Source of the DNA: Microbulbifer sp. YPW16
Lineage (GTDB): Bacteria > Pseudomonadota > Gammaproteobacteria > Pseudomonadales > Cellvibrionaceae
Reading direction: 5' to 3'
DNA: 64,000 nt
NCBI RefSeq assembly: GCF_021290385.1
Contig: NZ_CP089928.1
Coordinates: forward strand, 1,348,501 to 1,412,500
The notes below the pieces were generated by a model. That model saw only the letters and a program-made list of their open reading frames with translations. It did not search any database and had not been told where the DNA came from. Of this stretch, positions 47,065 to 55,661 are shown one piece after another (the stretch's first letter is position 1; each line of letters begins with the position of its first letter). Made by a program: the position numbers and the translations under genes.

Positions 47065-47713
47065 TGTTCAGTACTCTCTCGGAAAATTGGTATCGGGAAT
47101 TTCTTTTCGGGCACCCGGCTTCAGCCACTGGATGCACGAACCGGGCGCTGCCCGGCAGTGCGCTACCTGGCAGGGCGTAGTAGTCCGCCGGCGTATTGAC
47201 GTTGTGGCACCAGTCGCCCGCGCCCGGCAGGGAAAGAGCCCCCAGGTGCCGCAGCAGCGCACCCACGGCATTGGGCGCGTCCCCTTCCACCGCGCGCTGC
47301 AGGTAGGCCCGGCACCCGGTGTCCAGCGGCAGCCACAGCGGGAAGAAATAGTCGCCGAAGTAGCTGGCGCGGCCGCTCTCGACGCCGGCATGCAGCAAAC
47401 GGGCTAGCGCTCCTGCCGGGAGCAGCGGCATGTCGACGGGGATCACCAGCGCCGCTGGCGCTTTGGTGGCACTGGCAACAGCGTGCAGTCCCCCCAGCGG
47501 TCCCCGGCCGGGGACCAGGTCGGGGACACCGCCGGGCCGGGCACCACTGACAACCACCTGGGCCAGGGGCAGCTCACGCAGCAGCGCACAGGCGTGGTCG
47601 AGGAAGGTGCGGTTACCGGCAGTGGGCAGCAGGGCCTTGTCCCGCCCCATGCGGCTGGAGCGCCCGCCCGCCAGCACCACGCCGATGCTCTGTTGTGTAG
47701 TTGCCATGTTCAT
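47042..47713 (-). CDS. mobA: Molybdenum cofactor guanylyltransferase
   Basis: MobA joins GMP to molybdopterin to give the bis-MGD cofactor used by nitrate reductase NarG. The 223-residue protein opens with the nucleotide-binding LAGGRSSRMGRDKALL (residues 14-29). It continues with a DMPLL metal-site loop and an N-T-P segment (NVNTPADYYAL) near the end. A 4-base overlap joins it to moaA. The C-terminal 30 residues are extended and run into moaB. Confidence 0.94.
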   Translation of the reverse strand: MNMATTQQSIGVVLAGGRSSRMGRDKALLPTAGNRTFLDHACALLRELPLAQVVVSGARPGGVPDLVPGRGPLGGLHAVASATKAPAALVIPVDMPLLPAGALARLLHAGVESGRASYFGDYFFPLWLPLDTGCRAYLQRAVEGDAPNAVGALLRHLGALSLPGAGDWCHNVNTPADYYALPGSALPGSARFVHPVAEAGCPKRNSRYQFSERVLNNGRTRFH

Positions 47714-48687
47714 CCCCCCAGCATTGCCAGGTTGCGGGTGGCGCCGGTCAGTCCGCGCTGCAGCTCGTGACCCGCGCTCTTGCCGCCAATCAGTTCACGG
47801 ATATGGTCGGCCAGGGCCTCCGCATCGCCGGCGGCGATCTCCCGGCGCAGGTCGAAGCCCGCGTCGGCGAACAGGCACAGGTGCAGCTTGCCCTGCGCAG
47901 ACATGCGCAGCCGGTTGCAGCTCGCGCAGAAATCACTGCTATAGGGGGTGATCAGGCCGACACGGCCGGCGTAATCCGGGTGGTAATACTCCCGGGCCGG
48001 ACCCGCATCCCGAGCGCGCACCACCTGCTGCCAACCGTCCTGTACAAGTCGGGACTCAATATCTGTGCCAGAGACATGGTTGCTGGCAAAGAACTCACGG
48101 TTGTCGCCGGTGCGCATCAGTTCGATAAAGCGCAGGGTCACCGGCATCTGCCGGACCCAGTCCAGGAACTGGTCGAAACCGGCGAGGTTGTGCTGACGCA
48201 GGAGGACGGCATTGACCTTGGTCTGGATACCCAGCTCCAGGGCGCGGTCGATCCCGGCCAGGGCCTTCTCGAGGCGGTCGTGACCGGTAATCCGCTGGAA
48301 TTGCGCGGGATCCAGGCTGTCCACGCTCACGTTCAACTGGTCGAGCCCGGCCGCATGCCAACCGTCTATCTGGGATGGCAGGCGATAGCCATTGGTGGTG
48401 ATTGCCACGCGACGGATGCCATCGCAGTCATGCACTGCCGCAATGAGTGAGTCGAGGTCGCGGCGCAGGGAGGGCTCGCCGCCGGTGAGGCGCACCTTTT
48501 CGGTACCGAGCGAGGCAAAGGCGCGGACGACGGTGTCAACTTCCGCCACGGAGAGGGGGTTTTCACCCTCGAGCGATCGCCCACAGCCAATCCCGTCGGG
48601 CAGGCAGTAATTGCAGCGGAAGTTGCAGATGTCGGTCACGGACAGGCGCAGGTAATAAAACCGGCGGCCATAGCTATCTTGTAACAT
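47710..48687 (-). CDS. moaA: GTP 3',8-cyclase, radical SAM
   Basis: MoaA rearranges GTP to the pterin precursor, the first committed step. The 325-residue protein has the radical-SAM cluster CNFRCNYC near residues 21-28, RLTGGEP, and the second cluster CASCNRLRMSAQGKLHLCLF near the C-terminus. It ends in Gly-Gly. I chose the ATG at 48687 because GGAAAGG precedes it; an upstream extension lies in the structured leader. It heads the moa-mod-moeB operon. Confidence 0.96.
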   Translation of the reverse strand: MLQDSYGRRFYYLRLSVTDICNFRCNYCLPDGIGCGRSLEGENPLSVAEVDTVVRAFASLGTEKVRLTGGEPSLRRDLDSLIAAVHDCDGIRRVAITTNGYRLPSQIDGWHAAGLDQLNVSVDSLDPAQFQRITGHDRLEKALAGIDRALELGIQTKVNAVLLRQHNLAGFDQFLDWVRQMPVTLRFIELMRTGDNREFFASNHVSGTDIESRLVQDGWQQVVRARDAGPAREYYHPDYAGRVGLITPYSSDFCASCNRLRMSAQGKLHLCLFADAGFDLRREIAAGDAEALADHIRELIGGKSAGHELQRGLTGATRNLAMLGG

Positions 48688-48688
48688 T

Positions 48689-48805
48689 AAACGCCTTTCC
48701 AAAGTCGGGAGGCCACCCGGTTTCCCGTGTGACCCTGGTGGCCTTTCCGGCCACGGTCCCGGCACCTTGCGGCTGAGGCCGTGTAGGCAGCGGGACTCGG
48801 TGTTT
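48689..48805 (-). promoter_or_regulatory. Structured moaA leader, candidate Moco riboswitch
   Basis: Between the putative start and moaA the RNA can form an enclosing helix (AAAC-A-CC with GG-C-GTTT) that reaches the ribosome site GGAAAGG. Inside are GTCCCG/CGGGAC, CGGC-ctca-GCCG, GTGGCC-ggaaa-GGCCAC (a GNRA-like loop) and CGGGA...TCCCG. Known Moco riboswitches sit before moaA and use a tetraloop with its receptor. The architecture fits, but I have not matched it to the covariance model. Confidence 0.55.
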
Positions 48806-48816
48806 AAACTGTTGCC

Positions 48817-48825
48817 AGTGTACCA
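48817..48825 (-). promoter_or_regulatory. Candidate extended -10 promoter of the moa-mod operon
   Basis: On the minus strand, TGGTACACT gives an extended -10 that would start transcription near 48810, right at the 5' edge of the structured leader. No clear -35 is present. Confidence 0.4.
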
Positions 48826-48933
48826 GCGCGACAGGTTTCTGCTTGGGGCAAAGGTGGTACTCCTCCCGGGGCAAGTACGTTTCGATAATCGACGATAGCG
48901 GGGTTCCGTACCCGGACGCCCGGGGGCAACAGT

Positions 48934-48962
48934 AAAAAAAGCCCCGACGCCTGGCCGGGGAA
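48934..48962 (-). terminator. Terminator of the porin-like gene
   Basis: On the minus strand, CCCCG-gccaggcgt-CGGGG-C followed by seven T, 18 bases past the stop. Confidence 0.88.
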
Positions 48963-48979
48963 ACGGTTTCCTGTTGTTA

Positions 48980-50188
48980 TCAGAAGCTGGCGGTGAGCAT
49001 CAGCCAGATTTTGTCAGTATCCACGCCGTACTCATCGGCACTGTAGGTCGCGTACTTCACCAGTGCGGAGAGCTGGTCATTGATCTTGCGGCCGTAGCTG
49101 ACATCCCACTCTTCGCCATAATCCAGGGACGAGGCGTTAGCGCCAAAGTTGTGATAGGTCACTCCGAAATTTCCACCGGCGAGTTTCGCACTGGCCCCGA
49201 CATACAAATCCTCGATCCCGTCGGCCGGTGTCGCCAGGAACTTGTCGGCGAAGCCCTGGAACTTGTGCAGGGTGGCAAGCGGCGTGGTGAAGGCCGCTCC
49301 GTCATCGCTGCCGAGCACCTCGTAGCCTATTTTCGGCTGCACCGGGCCGATGCTGGCGGCCACTTCGGCGAGGTAGTATTCCGCTCTGTACTCGAGGGTG
49401 CTGTCGCCGGTCTCGGACTGGGTGGCGTAGCTCAACCGGGTTGAGACAGGCCCGAATGCACCCTCGTACCGCACGCCGATAGTACGGCTCGAGGCGTTGA
49501 CCACCGTGTCCAGGTCCAGCTCGTAGAGAAACGCCGTCAGCTTATGGGATTCGTTTACCGGGTAGGCGGCGTGAAGCAGCTGGATAGCGCCCCGGAAGTC
49601 GGAATTGACGCTGTCCTCGCCAAAAATCCGGTTGACGTTGTATATGTAGCTGTAGTCGAGCTGGAAACTGTCAGGCTGGCCATACTGGAAACGGTAACCA
49701 TCGTAAGTCTGCTCGTTCTGGCGCCAGCCCACCCCACCGACAAATCTCTGGTCATCGAGGTTGATGCGCTGCCGGCCGGCGGTGGCTATGGAGGACTTGC
49801 CGCGGTACTGCAGGTAGGCCTGGTTGACTTCAGTCCCGGAGGGATCAGCAACCACCGGGTAGAGGGCGTTGCCATTGGTAGTGGAATTGTAATCGCCATC
49901 GCCGATCACTGAGACATCATCAAATTCAAGCAGGCTGGAAAATCCGTGGTAAGCCGCACTCTCCCAGGTCAGGCGCGACCTGAGGGTGGAGGCGATGGCA
50001 TTTTCCTCCAGGTTTTCCTGATCGACGCCCTCGACCCGGTAACGCAGGTTGAGCCCCACGCTTCCGGAACCCAGGGCGTCTGCCATCGAGGTCGCGCCGC
50101 TATCCTCCTCTGCCGCATGCACTGCCAGGCTGCTGCAAGCACCCAGAACTAGAACGCCCATTAATTTCGGTAGATATTGCGTATTCAT
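48980..50188 (-). CDS. Outer-membrane porin-like protein (alginate-export/AlgE-like)
   Basis: This 402-residue protein has a signal peptide (LGACSSLAVHA) and a pattern of amphipathic beta strands with aromatic girdles (GVGWRQNEQTYDGYRFQYG, LDYSYIYNVNRIFG, LTAFLYELDLDTV) ending in a C-terminal Phe. The repeats and spacing resemble alginate-export-type 18-strand porins, many of which are annotated in nitrate or small-molecule loci. The substrate is unknown; its position between moaA and narK suggests anion permeation such as nitrate or molybdate, an inference only. Confidence 0.8.
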   Translation of the reverse strand: MNTQYLPKLMGVLVLGACSSLAVHAAEEDSGATSMADALGSGSVGLNLRYRVEGVDQENLEENAIASTLRSRLTWESAAYHGFSSLLEFDDVSVIGDGDYNSTTNGNALYPVVADPSGTEVNQAYLQYRGKSSIATAGRQRINLDDQRFVGGVGWRQNEQTYDGYRFQYGQPDSFQLDYSYIYNVNRIFGEDSVNSDFRGAIQLLHAAYPVNESHKLTAFLYELDLDTVVNASSRTIGVRYEGAFGPVSTRLSYATQSETGDSTLEYRAEYYLAEVAASIGPVQPKIGYEVLGSDDGAAFTTPLATLHKFQGFADKFLATPADGIEDLYVGASAKLAGGNFGVTYHNFGANASSLDYGEEWDVSYGRKINDQLSALVKYATYSADEYGVDTDKIWLMLTASF

Positions 50189-50309
50189 CCGCTTTTCCTA
50201 TGCGAGTGGGTGATCGGGATCGGGAGCAAGTTACACCCCTTTGCGCACCGGGAAAATCCACCGCTTTTTCACCCCCTGAAATTTCCTACCACCCACTCGC
50301 CCCACCGGT

Positions 50310-50325
50310 TACCACCAAATCGGTA
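50310..50325. promoter_or_regulatory. 7-2-7 NarL/NarP-like heptamer pair upstream of the porin gene
   Basis: TACCACC-AA-ATCGGTA: the right arm (read TACCGAT) matches the NarL consensus TACYNMT, the left arm misses the last base. It is about 122 bases upstream of the porin start. Confidence 0.4.
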
Positions 50326-50332
50326 AGCGGAG

Positions 50333-51634
50333 TCATTCTACGGAAAGAGCCCCTCCGGTGCCGGTATCGTCGTGAAGGAAGTTATGCTGCCGCGCGAACT
50401 GCAGTCGTTGCTGATAACGCTCTCTCTGGATCGCCAGGTACATCACCACCATGCACAGTGCGAGCACTCCGTAGAGCAGCATAAAGGCCGCACTGTGAAT
50501 ACCCACTAAATCCTGCGCCATACCAAACATGACTGGTAGCGTGAAGCCGCCAAAGGCGCCGATAGTCGCCACGGTCCCCCCGACACTGCCCATATGCCCG
50601 GGAAAGTTGTCATGGAGCGCCTTGTATACCGAGGCGCGTCCGAAGCCCTGGGCTATACCGATCACCAGCAGCAGCAGGGTGAACAATTCGATACTCACTT
50701 CAATACTGAGCTCCACATCCCTTTCAACCCCATGGATTGTCATGCTGGTCGGCGGGTAGCTCAGGAAGAACAGGCATACCAGGCAGGTCCAGAAGACACT
50801 CCAGTTCACCGTGCGGGCACCGTAGCGGTCGGCAAACCAGCCTCCCAGCGCCCGCACAGAACTCGACAGGGCCACGAACACCAGGGTCAGGGCCATGGCA
50901 GTGGTCAGGGATACCTCGTAGACAGAAAGGTAGTAGTGCGGCAGCCACAGCAGCAATGCCAGGAAACTACCAAACACAAAGTAGTAATAAAGCCCGTAAC
51001 GCCAGACCCTCAGTTGGCGCAACGGCTGCAATTGCTGCGCCAGGTTGCTCGCCCGCCGGCGCTGCATATAGCGGGTCTCCTCCGGTGCGGCCACTGCGAA
51101 CAGGACTACCATCACCAGCAGGCCCATCCCATAAAGCGGGCCTATCCAGTCTCGCCCGGCCCAGCTCTCTATGGCCGGGGCCAGCGCCAGGGTAATCGCC
51201 GCGCCGGCGTTACCGGCACCAAAGATACCCATGGCTGTTCCCTGCTGCCTGCGCTCGAACCAGGGATTGATATAGCGAATGCCCAGCACGAAAGAGACAC
51301 CGGAAATCCCCAGCCACAGGCCGGCGAGCAGATGCCCCGGAAAAGTGCTGATGGTCGGCAGCAGGACCAGCACCGGTAGCAGCAACAGCATCTGGACCAG
51401 GATCAGTTTCTTTGCGGAAAAACGCTCCACCAGCAGCCCGGCCGGGAACCTCAGTAACGCCCCGGTGAAAATCGGGGCCGCAAGCAGCACGCCGAACTCG
51501 GTCGCCGAGAGCTGGAACTGCTCCCGCAACTCGACACCGAGAACGGCATAGAGGATCCATACCGAGAAATTGGCCGCAAACATGGCCGTGGCGAGAACAA
51601 GTACGCGTCCCGCCAGTTGCTGTGAGTATTGCAT
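50333..51634 (-). CDS. narK1: Nitrate/nitrite transporter, NarK1-type
   Basis: This 433-residue major-facilitator protein has twelve predicted helices, an arginine-containing helix 2 motif ([17 protein letters not shown]) and the nitrate signature [12 protein letters not shown] in the fifth helix, with [15 protein letters not shown] as its second copy. NarK1-like members exchange or symport nitrate with protons. I chose the ATG at 51634, preceded by GGAG. It is transcribed divergently from narK2, while P. aeruginosa has the two in tandem. Confidence 0.9.
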   Translation of the reverse strand: MQYSQQLAGRVLVLATAMFAANFSVWILYAVLGVELREQFQLSATEFGVLLAAPIFTGALLRFPAGLLVERFSAKKLILVQMLLLLPVLVLLPTISTFPGHLLAGLWLGISGVSFVLGIRYINPWFERRQQGTAMGIFGAGNAGAAITLALAPAIESWAGRDWIGPLYGMGLLVMVVLFAVAAPEETRYMQRRRASNLAQQLQPLRQLRVWRYGLYYYFVFGSFLALLLWLPHYYLSVYEVSLTTAMALTLVFVALSSSVRALGGWFADRYGARTVNWSVFWTCLVCLFFLSYPPTSMTIHGVERDVELSIEVSIELFTLLLLVIGIAQGFGRASVYKALHDNFPGHMGSVGGTVATIGAFGGFTLPVMFGMAQDLVGIHSAAFMLLYGVLALCMVVMYLAIQRERYQQRLQFARQHNFLHDDTGTGGALSVE

Positions 51635-51754
51635 TACCGGGCTCCGTTGTTTTCCCCATTTTACGGCAACTGTTTCCCGGCCTGCGTATTTCCGGGGGGC
51701 GATCCGCAGTGTTACCTCCAAAAATATCCTGCAAATGGAAGAGGCAAGCACTGC

Positions 51755-51770
51755 TACCACCTTGGTGGTA
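51755..51770. promoter_or_regulatory. Perfect 7-2-7 palindrome between narK1 and narK2
   Basis: TACCACC-TT-GGTGGTA is a perfect 16-bp palindrome in the 321-base gap shared by the divergent transporters (121 bases from the narK1 start, 186 from narK2). It has NarL-type spacing with imperfect heptamers. A second semi-palindrome (AACCCATAGGGGTAA) is near 51811. I see no FNR box and no gene in 51635-51955. Confidence 0.5.
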
Positions 51771-51955
51771 AAACAGCGCCCGCTCGCGTTGTTTACCGGC
51801 GAGACGCCCTAACCCATAGGGGTAAGTTATCGGAAAATTGCCCGGATTTTCCCGCGTGCCTACCCCCTTTGTCCGCTTCCTCTCTGGCACCACTCCCATA
51901 CCATCGGGGCCAGACCCACTTAACCAACGATTCCCGTCACGCCGGAGATATAACC

Positions 51956-53431
51956 ATGAGTGAATCGAGCGGCCTCAATCTACTGAATTGGGGCGATCCC
52001 AAGATAAAAACACTGCACATTACCTGGTTCGCGTTTTTCCTGAGCTTCGTGGTGTGGTTCTCCCACGCACCGTTGTTGGTCTTCATCAAGGAGGCCTTCG
52101 ACCTCTCCAGCCAGCAGGTCAAGGCTCTGCTCATCCTTAACGTGGCACTCACGATTCCCGCCCGCATTATTATCGGCATGCTCGTCGACAAATTCGGGCC
52201 GCGGCATGTTTACAGTGGCCTGCTGATAATCTCGTCACTGATCTGCCTCGGTTTCGCCACGGCAGACAGTTATGAATCACTGGCACTGTTCCGCTTCCTG
52301 CTCGGCTTTGTCGGTGCCGGTTTTGTTATCGGTATCCGCATGGTGGGTGAATGGTTCCCCGCCAGGCAGGTGGGCCTTGCCGAGGGCATCTATGGGGGCT
52401 GGGGCAACTTCGGCTCCGCCGCCGGCGCTATGAGCCTGCCGACTATCGCGCTACTGTTTGGCGGTGACGACGGCTGGCGCTACGCGCTGGGCCTGACCGG
52501 GATAATCGCCGGTACTTACGGCTTCATCTATTACCACATTGCCCGCAATACACCGAAAGGCTCTACCTACTTCAAGCCGAAAAAGAGCGGTGGCCTAGAA
52601 GTGACCAGTATGCGGGACCTCTACTTTTATCTGCTGATGAACGTGCCCATGTACCTGGCACTGGGCGCGCTGGCCTATAAACTCTCCCCCGCCGGGGTGG
52701 CACTGCTGAGCCAGCAGGCCACTTATGCCATGTGGGGACTGCTGGCGGTGCTGTTTGCGCTGCAGACCAGGATGATCTGGCACGTGAACAGCGAACACCT
52801 TAAAGATGGTGTACCGGAGCTGGAGAAATACAGCTTCAAGCAGGTGGCCATTCTCGACCTGGCCTACTTCGTCACCTTCGGCTCCGAACTGGCGGTGGTC
52901 TCCATGCTGCCGCTGTTTTTTCTCGAGACGTTCGAGGGCCTGAGCCCGGTCAAGGCGGGCCTGCTGGCTTCCGGCTTCGCGTTCATGAATCTTGTGGCGC
53001 GGCCCACCGGCGGCTATTTCAGTGACAAGATCGGCCGCCGTCGCAGCCTGATGTTCCTGGTAGGCGGCCTGGCCGTCGGCTACCTGGTGCTGAGCCAGAT
53101 CCACGGTGGCTGGTGGATTCCCGCCGCGGTGGCGGCCACCATGATGTGCTCCTTCTTCGTACAGGCCGGTGAGGGTGCCGTATTCGCCATCGTGCCCCTG
53201 GTGAAGCGCCGCATGACCGGGCAGATCGCGGGGATGGCCGGTGCCTATGGTAACGTGGGGGCCGTCACCTTCCTTACCGTCCTGTCCTTTGTCAGCTACA
53301 GCCAGTTCTTCCTGGTCATTGCTGGCGCAGCCGCGGTGATCTTTTTTGCCTGCGCCTTCCTCGACGAGCCTAAAGGCAAGATTGCGGAAGTACTGCCCGA
53401 TGGCACCGTGCAGCTGATCAGTGTGGAATAA
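51956..53431 (+). CDS. narK2: Nitrate/nitrite transporter, NarK2/NasA-type
   Basis: This 491-residue transporter has twelve helices with the nitrate signatures [13 protein letters not shown] in the first half and [13 protein letters not shown] in the second, plus R-containing helix 2 ([16 protein letters not shown]). The extra C-terminal stretch ([25 protein letters not shown]) is like NarK2/NasA. GGAG precedes the ATG at 51956. It imports nitrate or exports nitrite for the nar reductase at the right end of the window. A protein kinase/phosphatase fusion follows. Confidence 0.92.
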   Translation: MSESSGLNLLNWGDPKIKTLHITWFAFFLSFVVWFSHAPLLVFIKEAFDLSSQQVKALLILNVALTIPARIIIGMLVDKFGPRHVYSGLLIISSLICLGFATADSYESLALFRFLLGFVGAGFVIGIRMVGEWFPARQVGLAEGIYGGWGNFGSAAGAMSLPTIALLFGGDDGWRYALGLTGIIAGTYGFIYYHIARNTPKGSTYFKPKKSGGLEVTSMRDLYFYLLMNVPMYLALGALAYKLSPAGVALLSQQATYAMWGLLAVLFALQTRMIWHVNSEHLKDGVPELEKYSFKQVAILDLAYFVTFGSELAVVSMLPLFFLETFEGLSPVKAGLLASGFAFMNLVARPTGGYFSDKIGRRRSLMFLVGGLAVGYLVLSQIHGGWWIPAAVAATMMCSFFVQAGEGAVFAIVPLVKRRMTGQIAGMAGAYGNVGAVTFLTVLSFVSYSQFFLVIAGAAAVIFFACAFLDEPKGKIAEVLPDGTVQLISVE

Positions 53432-53446
53432 CCCGGGCAATTGCCG

Positions 53447-53480
53447 GACAGGGAAGCGGCCTGCGGGCCGTTTTCCTGTC
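53447..53480 (+). terminator. Hairpin after narK2
   Basis: GACAGG-gaag-CGGCC and GGCCG-ttt-CCTGTC form a long imperfect stem 16 bases after the narK2 stop. A U-run lies inside the right arm rather than after it, so termination is uncertain. Confidence 0.5.
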
Positions 53481-53574
53481 TCCGGGGTACAGCCGTCCCG
53501 ACCGCTGGCAGTTGCGGTCTGGACACCGGCACCCCACCCCGGCACAGTAACCTTCTGGCCGCCAGGAAAGAGAC

Positions 53575-55338
53575 ATGAATGCACCAACCGCCCCATTGCC
53601 AGCGGAAGTCTCCAGCGCCCCGGTCCTGTCTTCCGGCCTGTGTAGCACTGCTGGACCCAAGCCCCAGAACGAGGATGCGGGTGTTTTTCACTGGCCCGCC
53701 AGCCCGCACCTGCAACAGTACCTGGGTGCGGTGGCCGCCGTCGCGGATGGCGTGAGTTCTGCCGAGGCAGGCGCCCTCGCCAGCAGCACGGCGACGCAGC
53801 AGTTCGTGGAGGATTACTTCCGTACACCCGATACCTGGTCCGCGGCCCATGCCGGGCAGAAAATCCTCGCCTCCATCAACAGCAAGCTCTATCGCAAGAG
53901 CCACGAGTTTGCCCAGGAGGAAAAGGGCTTTCTCTGCACTTTCTCGGCGGTGGTGTTCAAATCCCGCAGTGCGCACTATTTCCATATCGGTGACAGCCGC
54001 ATCTACCACCTGCGCCAGAAGCAGCTGAAGTGCCTGACCCGCGATCACACGGTGGTGCTGTCCCATCGGCGCCGGATGCTGGCGCGGGCGTTGGGCATGG
54101 ATACCGGCCTGCAGGTGGATTACGGGCGGGTGGAACTGGAGCGTGGCGATTGTTTCCTCATTACCAGCGACGGGGTCCACGACTTTGTGGATGCGGAGTT
54201 TATCCGCACACTGCTCGCGAACGCGGACCTGACCGAACAGCAGAAGGCCGAGACGCTGGTCAGGGCCGCGGAGGAAAATGGCAGCGACGATAACCTCACC
54301 GCGTTGGTCGTGCGGGTCAGGTCGGTGCCGGAAACCACACTGGATGACTACAGTCGCCAGCTCACCCGGCTGCCTTTTCCGCCACCGCTGGAGCCGGGCA
54401 TGATCCTGGACGGCTACCGGGTGGAGCGGGAAATCTTTTCCTCCCAGCGCAGCCAGCTCTACCTGGTGACTGATACCGCCTCCGGCGAGGCACTGGTGAT
54501 GAAGACGCCCTCGATCAACTATGAGGACGACATCCACTATATCGACCGCTTCATCCAGGAGGAGTGGATCGGCCTGCGGATCCAGAACGATCACGTGGTG
54601 GAAGTTCAGCGCCAGCAGCGGCCGCGCACAGTCCTTTACTACCTGATGGAATACGTGGACGGCCGCACGCTGGAAAGCTGGATGACGAAAAACCGCTTTC
54701 CGAAACCGGCCGAGGCCTTCCGTATTATCCGCGAGGTCGCCGCGGGACTGGCTGCATTCCACCAGCAGGAAACCATTCACCAGGACCTGAAGCCCGCCAA
54801 CATCATGCTCGACCGTGCAGGGCGCGCAAAAATCGTGGATTTCGGCTCGGTCTATATTGCCGGCAGCGCCGAAGTCTTCCGGCCGCTGGAACATCCCGGC
54901 GCCCTGGGCACCGCCTCTTATTCAGACCCGCACTATATTCTCGGGCGCAACACCGGTATCCAGGGCGATATCTATGCGCTGGCCACCATTGCCTACGAGT
55001 TGTTCACCGGGGAGCTGCCCTATGGCGAGGGCATCAACGAGTGCCGCTCGCTGGCCGATTACGAGCAGCTGCGTTACCGCCCCGCGGCGACGTTTAACCC
55101 CGTGGTGCCAATCTGGTTCGATCGCACACTGGAACGGGGCTGCAGCATCGATCTCGAGGAGCGCTACCACACCCTGGACGCCTTCATCACCGACCTGGGC
55201 ACCCCCAACCCGGATTACCTGCGGGACGACCCGAGCGATCAGCAGGGCCAGAACGCCTCCATGTTCTGGAAATTGCTGTGCGGACTCTGGGCCATCACCC
55301 TGCTGGCACTGCTCGCCCTGTTTTCGTCCGGCAATTGA
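53575..55338 (+). CDS. PP2C phosphatase / Ser-Thr kinase fusion, membrane-anchored
   Basis: This 587-residue protein fuses two opposing activities. Residues 20-260 are a PP2C phosphatase with metal-site aspartates in PQNEDA (32-34), AVADGVSS (D58), GDSRIYHL, TSDGVHD and DDNLTALV. Residues 275-540 are a Hanks-type kinase with the ATP lysine K310 (VMKTPS), a catalytic loop HQDLKPANIML (D404, N409; Gln replaces the usual Arg) and DFG at 422-424. A membrane helix ends the protein (about 562-584). A Ser/Thr kinase gene also neighbours the nasA transporter in P. aeruginosa. Next to narK2, it may control nitrate uptake or assimilation. Confidence 0.9.
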   Translation: MNAPTAPLPAEVSSAPVLSSGLCSTAGPKPQNEDAGVFHWPASPHLQQYLGAVAAVADGVSSAEAGALASSTATQQFVEDYFRTPDTWSAAHAGQKILASINSKLYRKSHEFAQEEKGFLCTFSAVVFKSRSAHYFHIGDSRIYHLRQKQLKCLTRDHTVVLSHRRRMLARALGMDTGLQVDYGRVELERGDCFLITSDGVHDFVDAEFIRTLLANADLTEQQKAETLVRAAEENGSDDNLTALVVRVRSVPETTLDDYSRQLTRLPFPPPLEPGMILDGYRVEREIFSSQRSQLYLVTDTASGEALVMKTPSINYEDDIHYIDRFIQEEWIGLRIQNDHVVEVQRQQRPRTVLYYLMEYVDGRTLESWMTKNRFPKPAEAFRIIREVAAGLAAFHQQETIHQDLKPANIMLDRAGRAKIVDFGSVYIAGSAEVFRPLEHPGALGTASYSDPHYILGRNTGIQGDIYALATIAYELFTGELPYGEGINECRSLADYEQLRYRPAATFNPVVPIWFDRTLERGCSIDLEERYHTLDAFITDLGTPNPDYLRDDPSDQQGQNASMFWKLLCGLWAITLLALLALFSSGN

Positions 55339-55460
55339 CCGGCCGCTATATTCCGGCCGCCGCGGGCAGAAGGGGTAGTGGGTCCCTGGACAGATATTCC
55401 CCGGCTTGTTCACCGGGCAGACAGAAAGCGTAATAACCGTTGAATTGACCGCCTTACCAC

Positions 55461-55476
55461 TACCCCGAAAGGGGTA
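55461..55476. promoter_or_regulatory. 7-2-7 NarL/NarP-like heptamer pair upstream of nrdD
   Basis: TACCCCG-AA-AGGGGTA: the right arm (TACCCCT) is an exact TACYNMT heptamer; the left arm misses one base. A further exact heptamer, TACCACT, overlaps it at 55455-55461. The 323-base gap 55339-55661 holds this site, the NrdR and FNR-type sites below and no gene. Confidence 0.45.
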
Positions 55477-55546
55477 GAGACGGCCTCGCCTGTAAGTAGC
55501 CGTGCAGCCACCCCGCCACTCAGCTCCTCTTGTACCGAGACATAGA

Positions 55547-55593
55547 ACACCATATGTTGTGCCTAGCAAAAACGCAGGCACAACATGTAGATG
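55547..55593 (+). promoter_or_regulatory. Tandem NrdR boxes upstream of nrdD
   Basis: ACACCATATGTTGTGC (55547-55562) matches the NrdR consensus ACACWATATATWGTGT at 13 of 16 positions. A weaker second box (55578-55593) starts exactly 31 bases later, three helical turns, as in known tandem NrdR operators. The two together form an 11-bp perfect inverted repeat. NrdR represses ribonucleotide reductase genes. Confidence 0.72.
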
Positions 55594-55604
55594 ATAAAAA
55601 TCAA
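55591..55604 (+). promoter_or_regulatory. FNR/Anr box upstream of nrdD
   Basis: ATGATAAAAATCAA matches TTGAT-N4-ATCAA at 9 of 10 fixed positions. It overlaps the edge of the second NrdR box and is centred about 64 bases before the start codon. This suggests anaerobic activation of nrdD-nrdG. Confidence 0.62.
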
Positions 55605-55661
55605 GTTAGCTCGGTAGCCACCGTGGTGGCATACCGACAACTTCACCAGCCAGGAGGCCCC

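Noticed and set aside
48689-48805. Cobalamin riboswitch as an explanation of the moaA leader
   Set aside because: A few GC-rich fragments resemble the B12 box superficially, but the box itself and the expected core are absent, and the downstream genes are Moco genes.
53296-54894. A 532-codon minus-strand frame
   Set aside because: It covers the end of narK2 and most of the kinase/phosphatase gene on the other strand and has no conserved motif.
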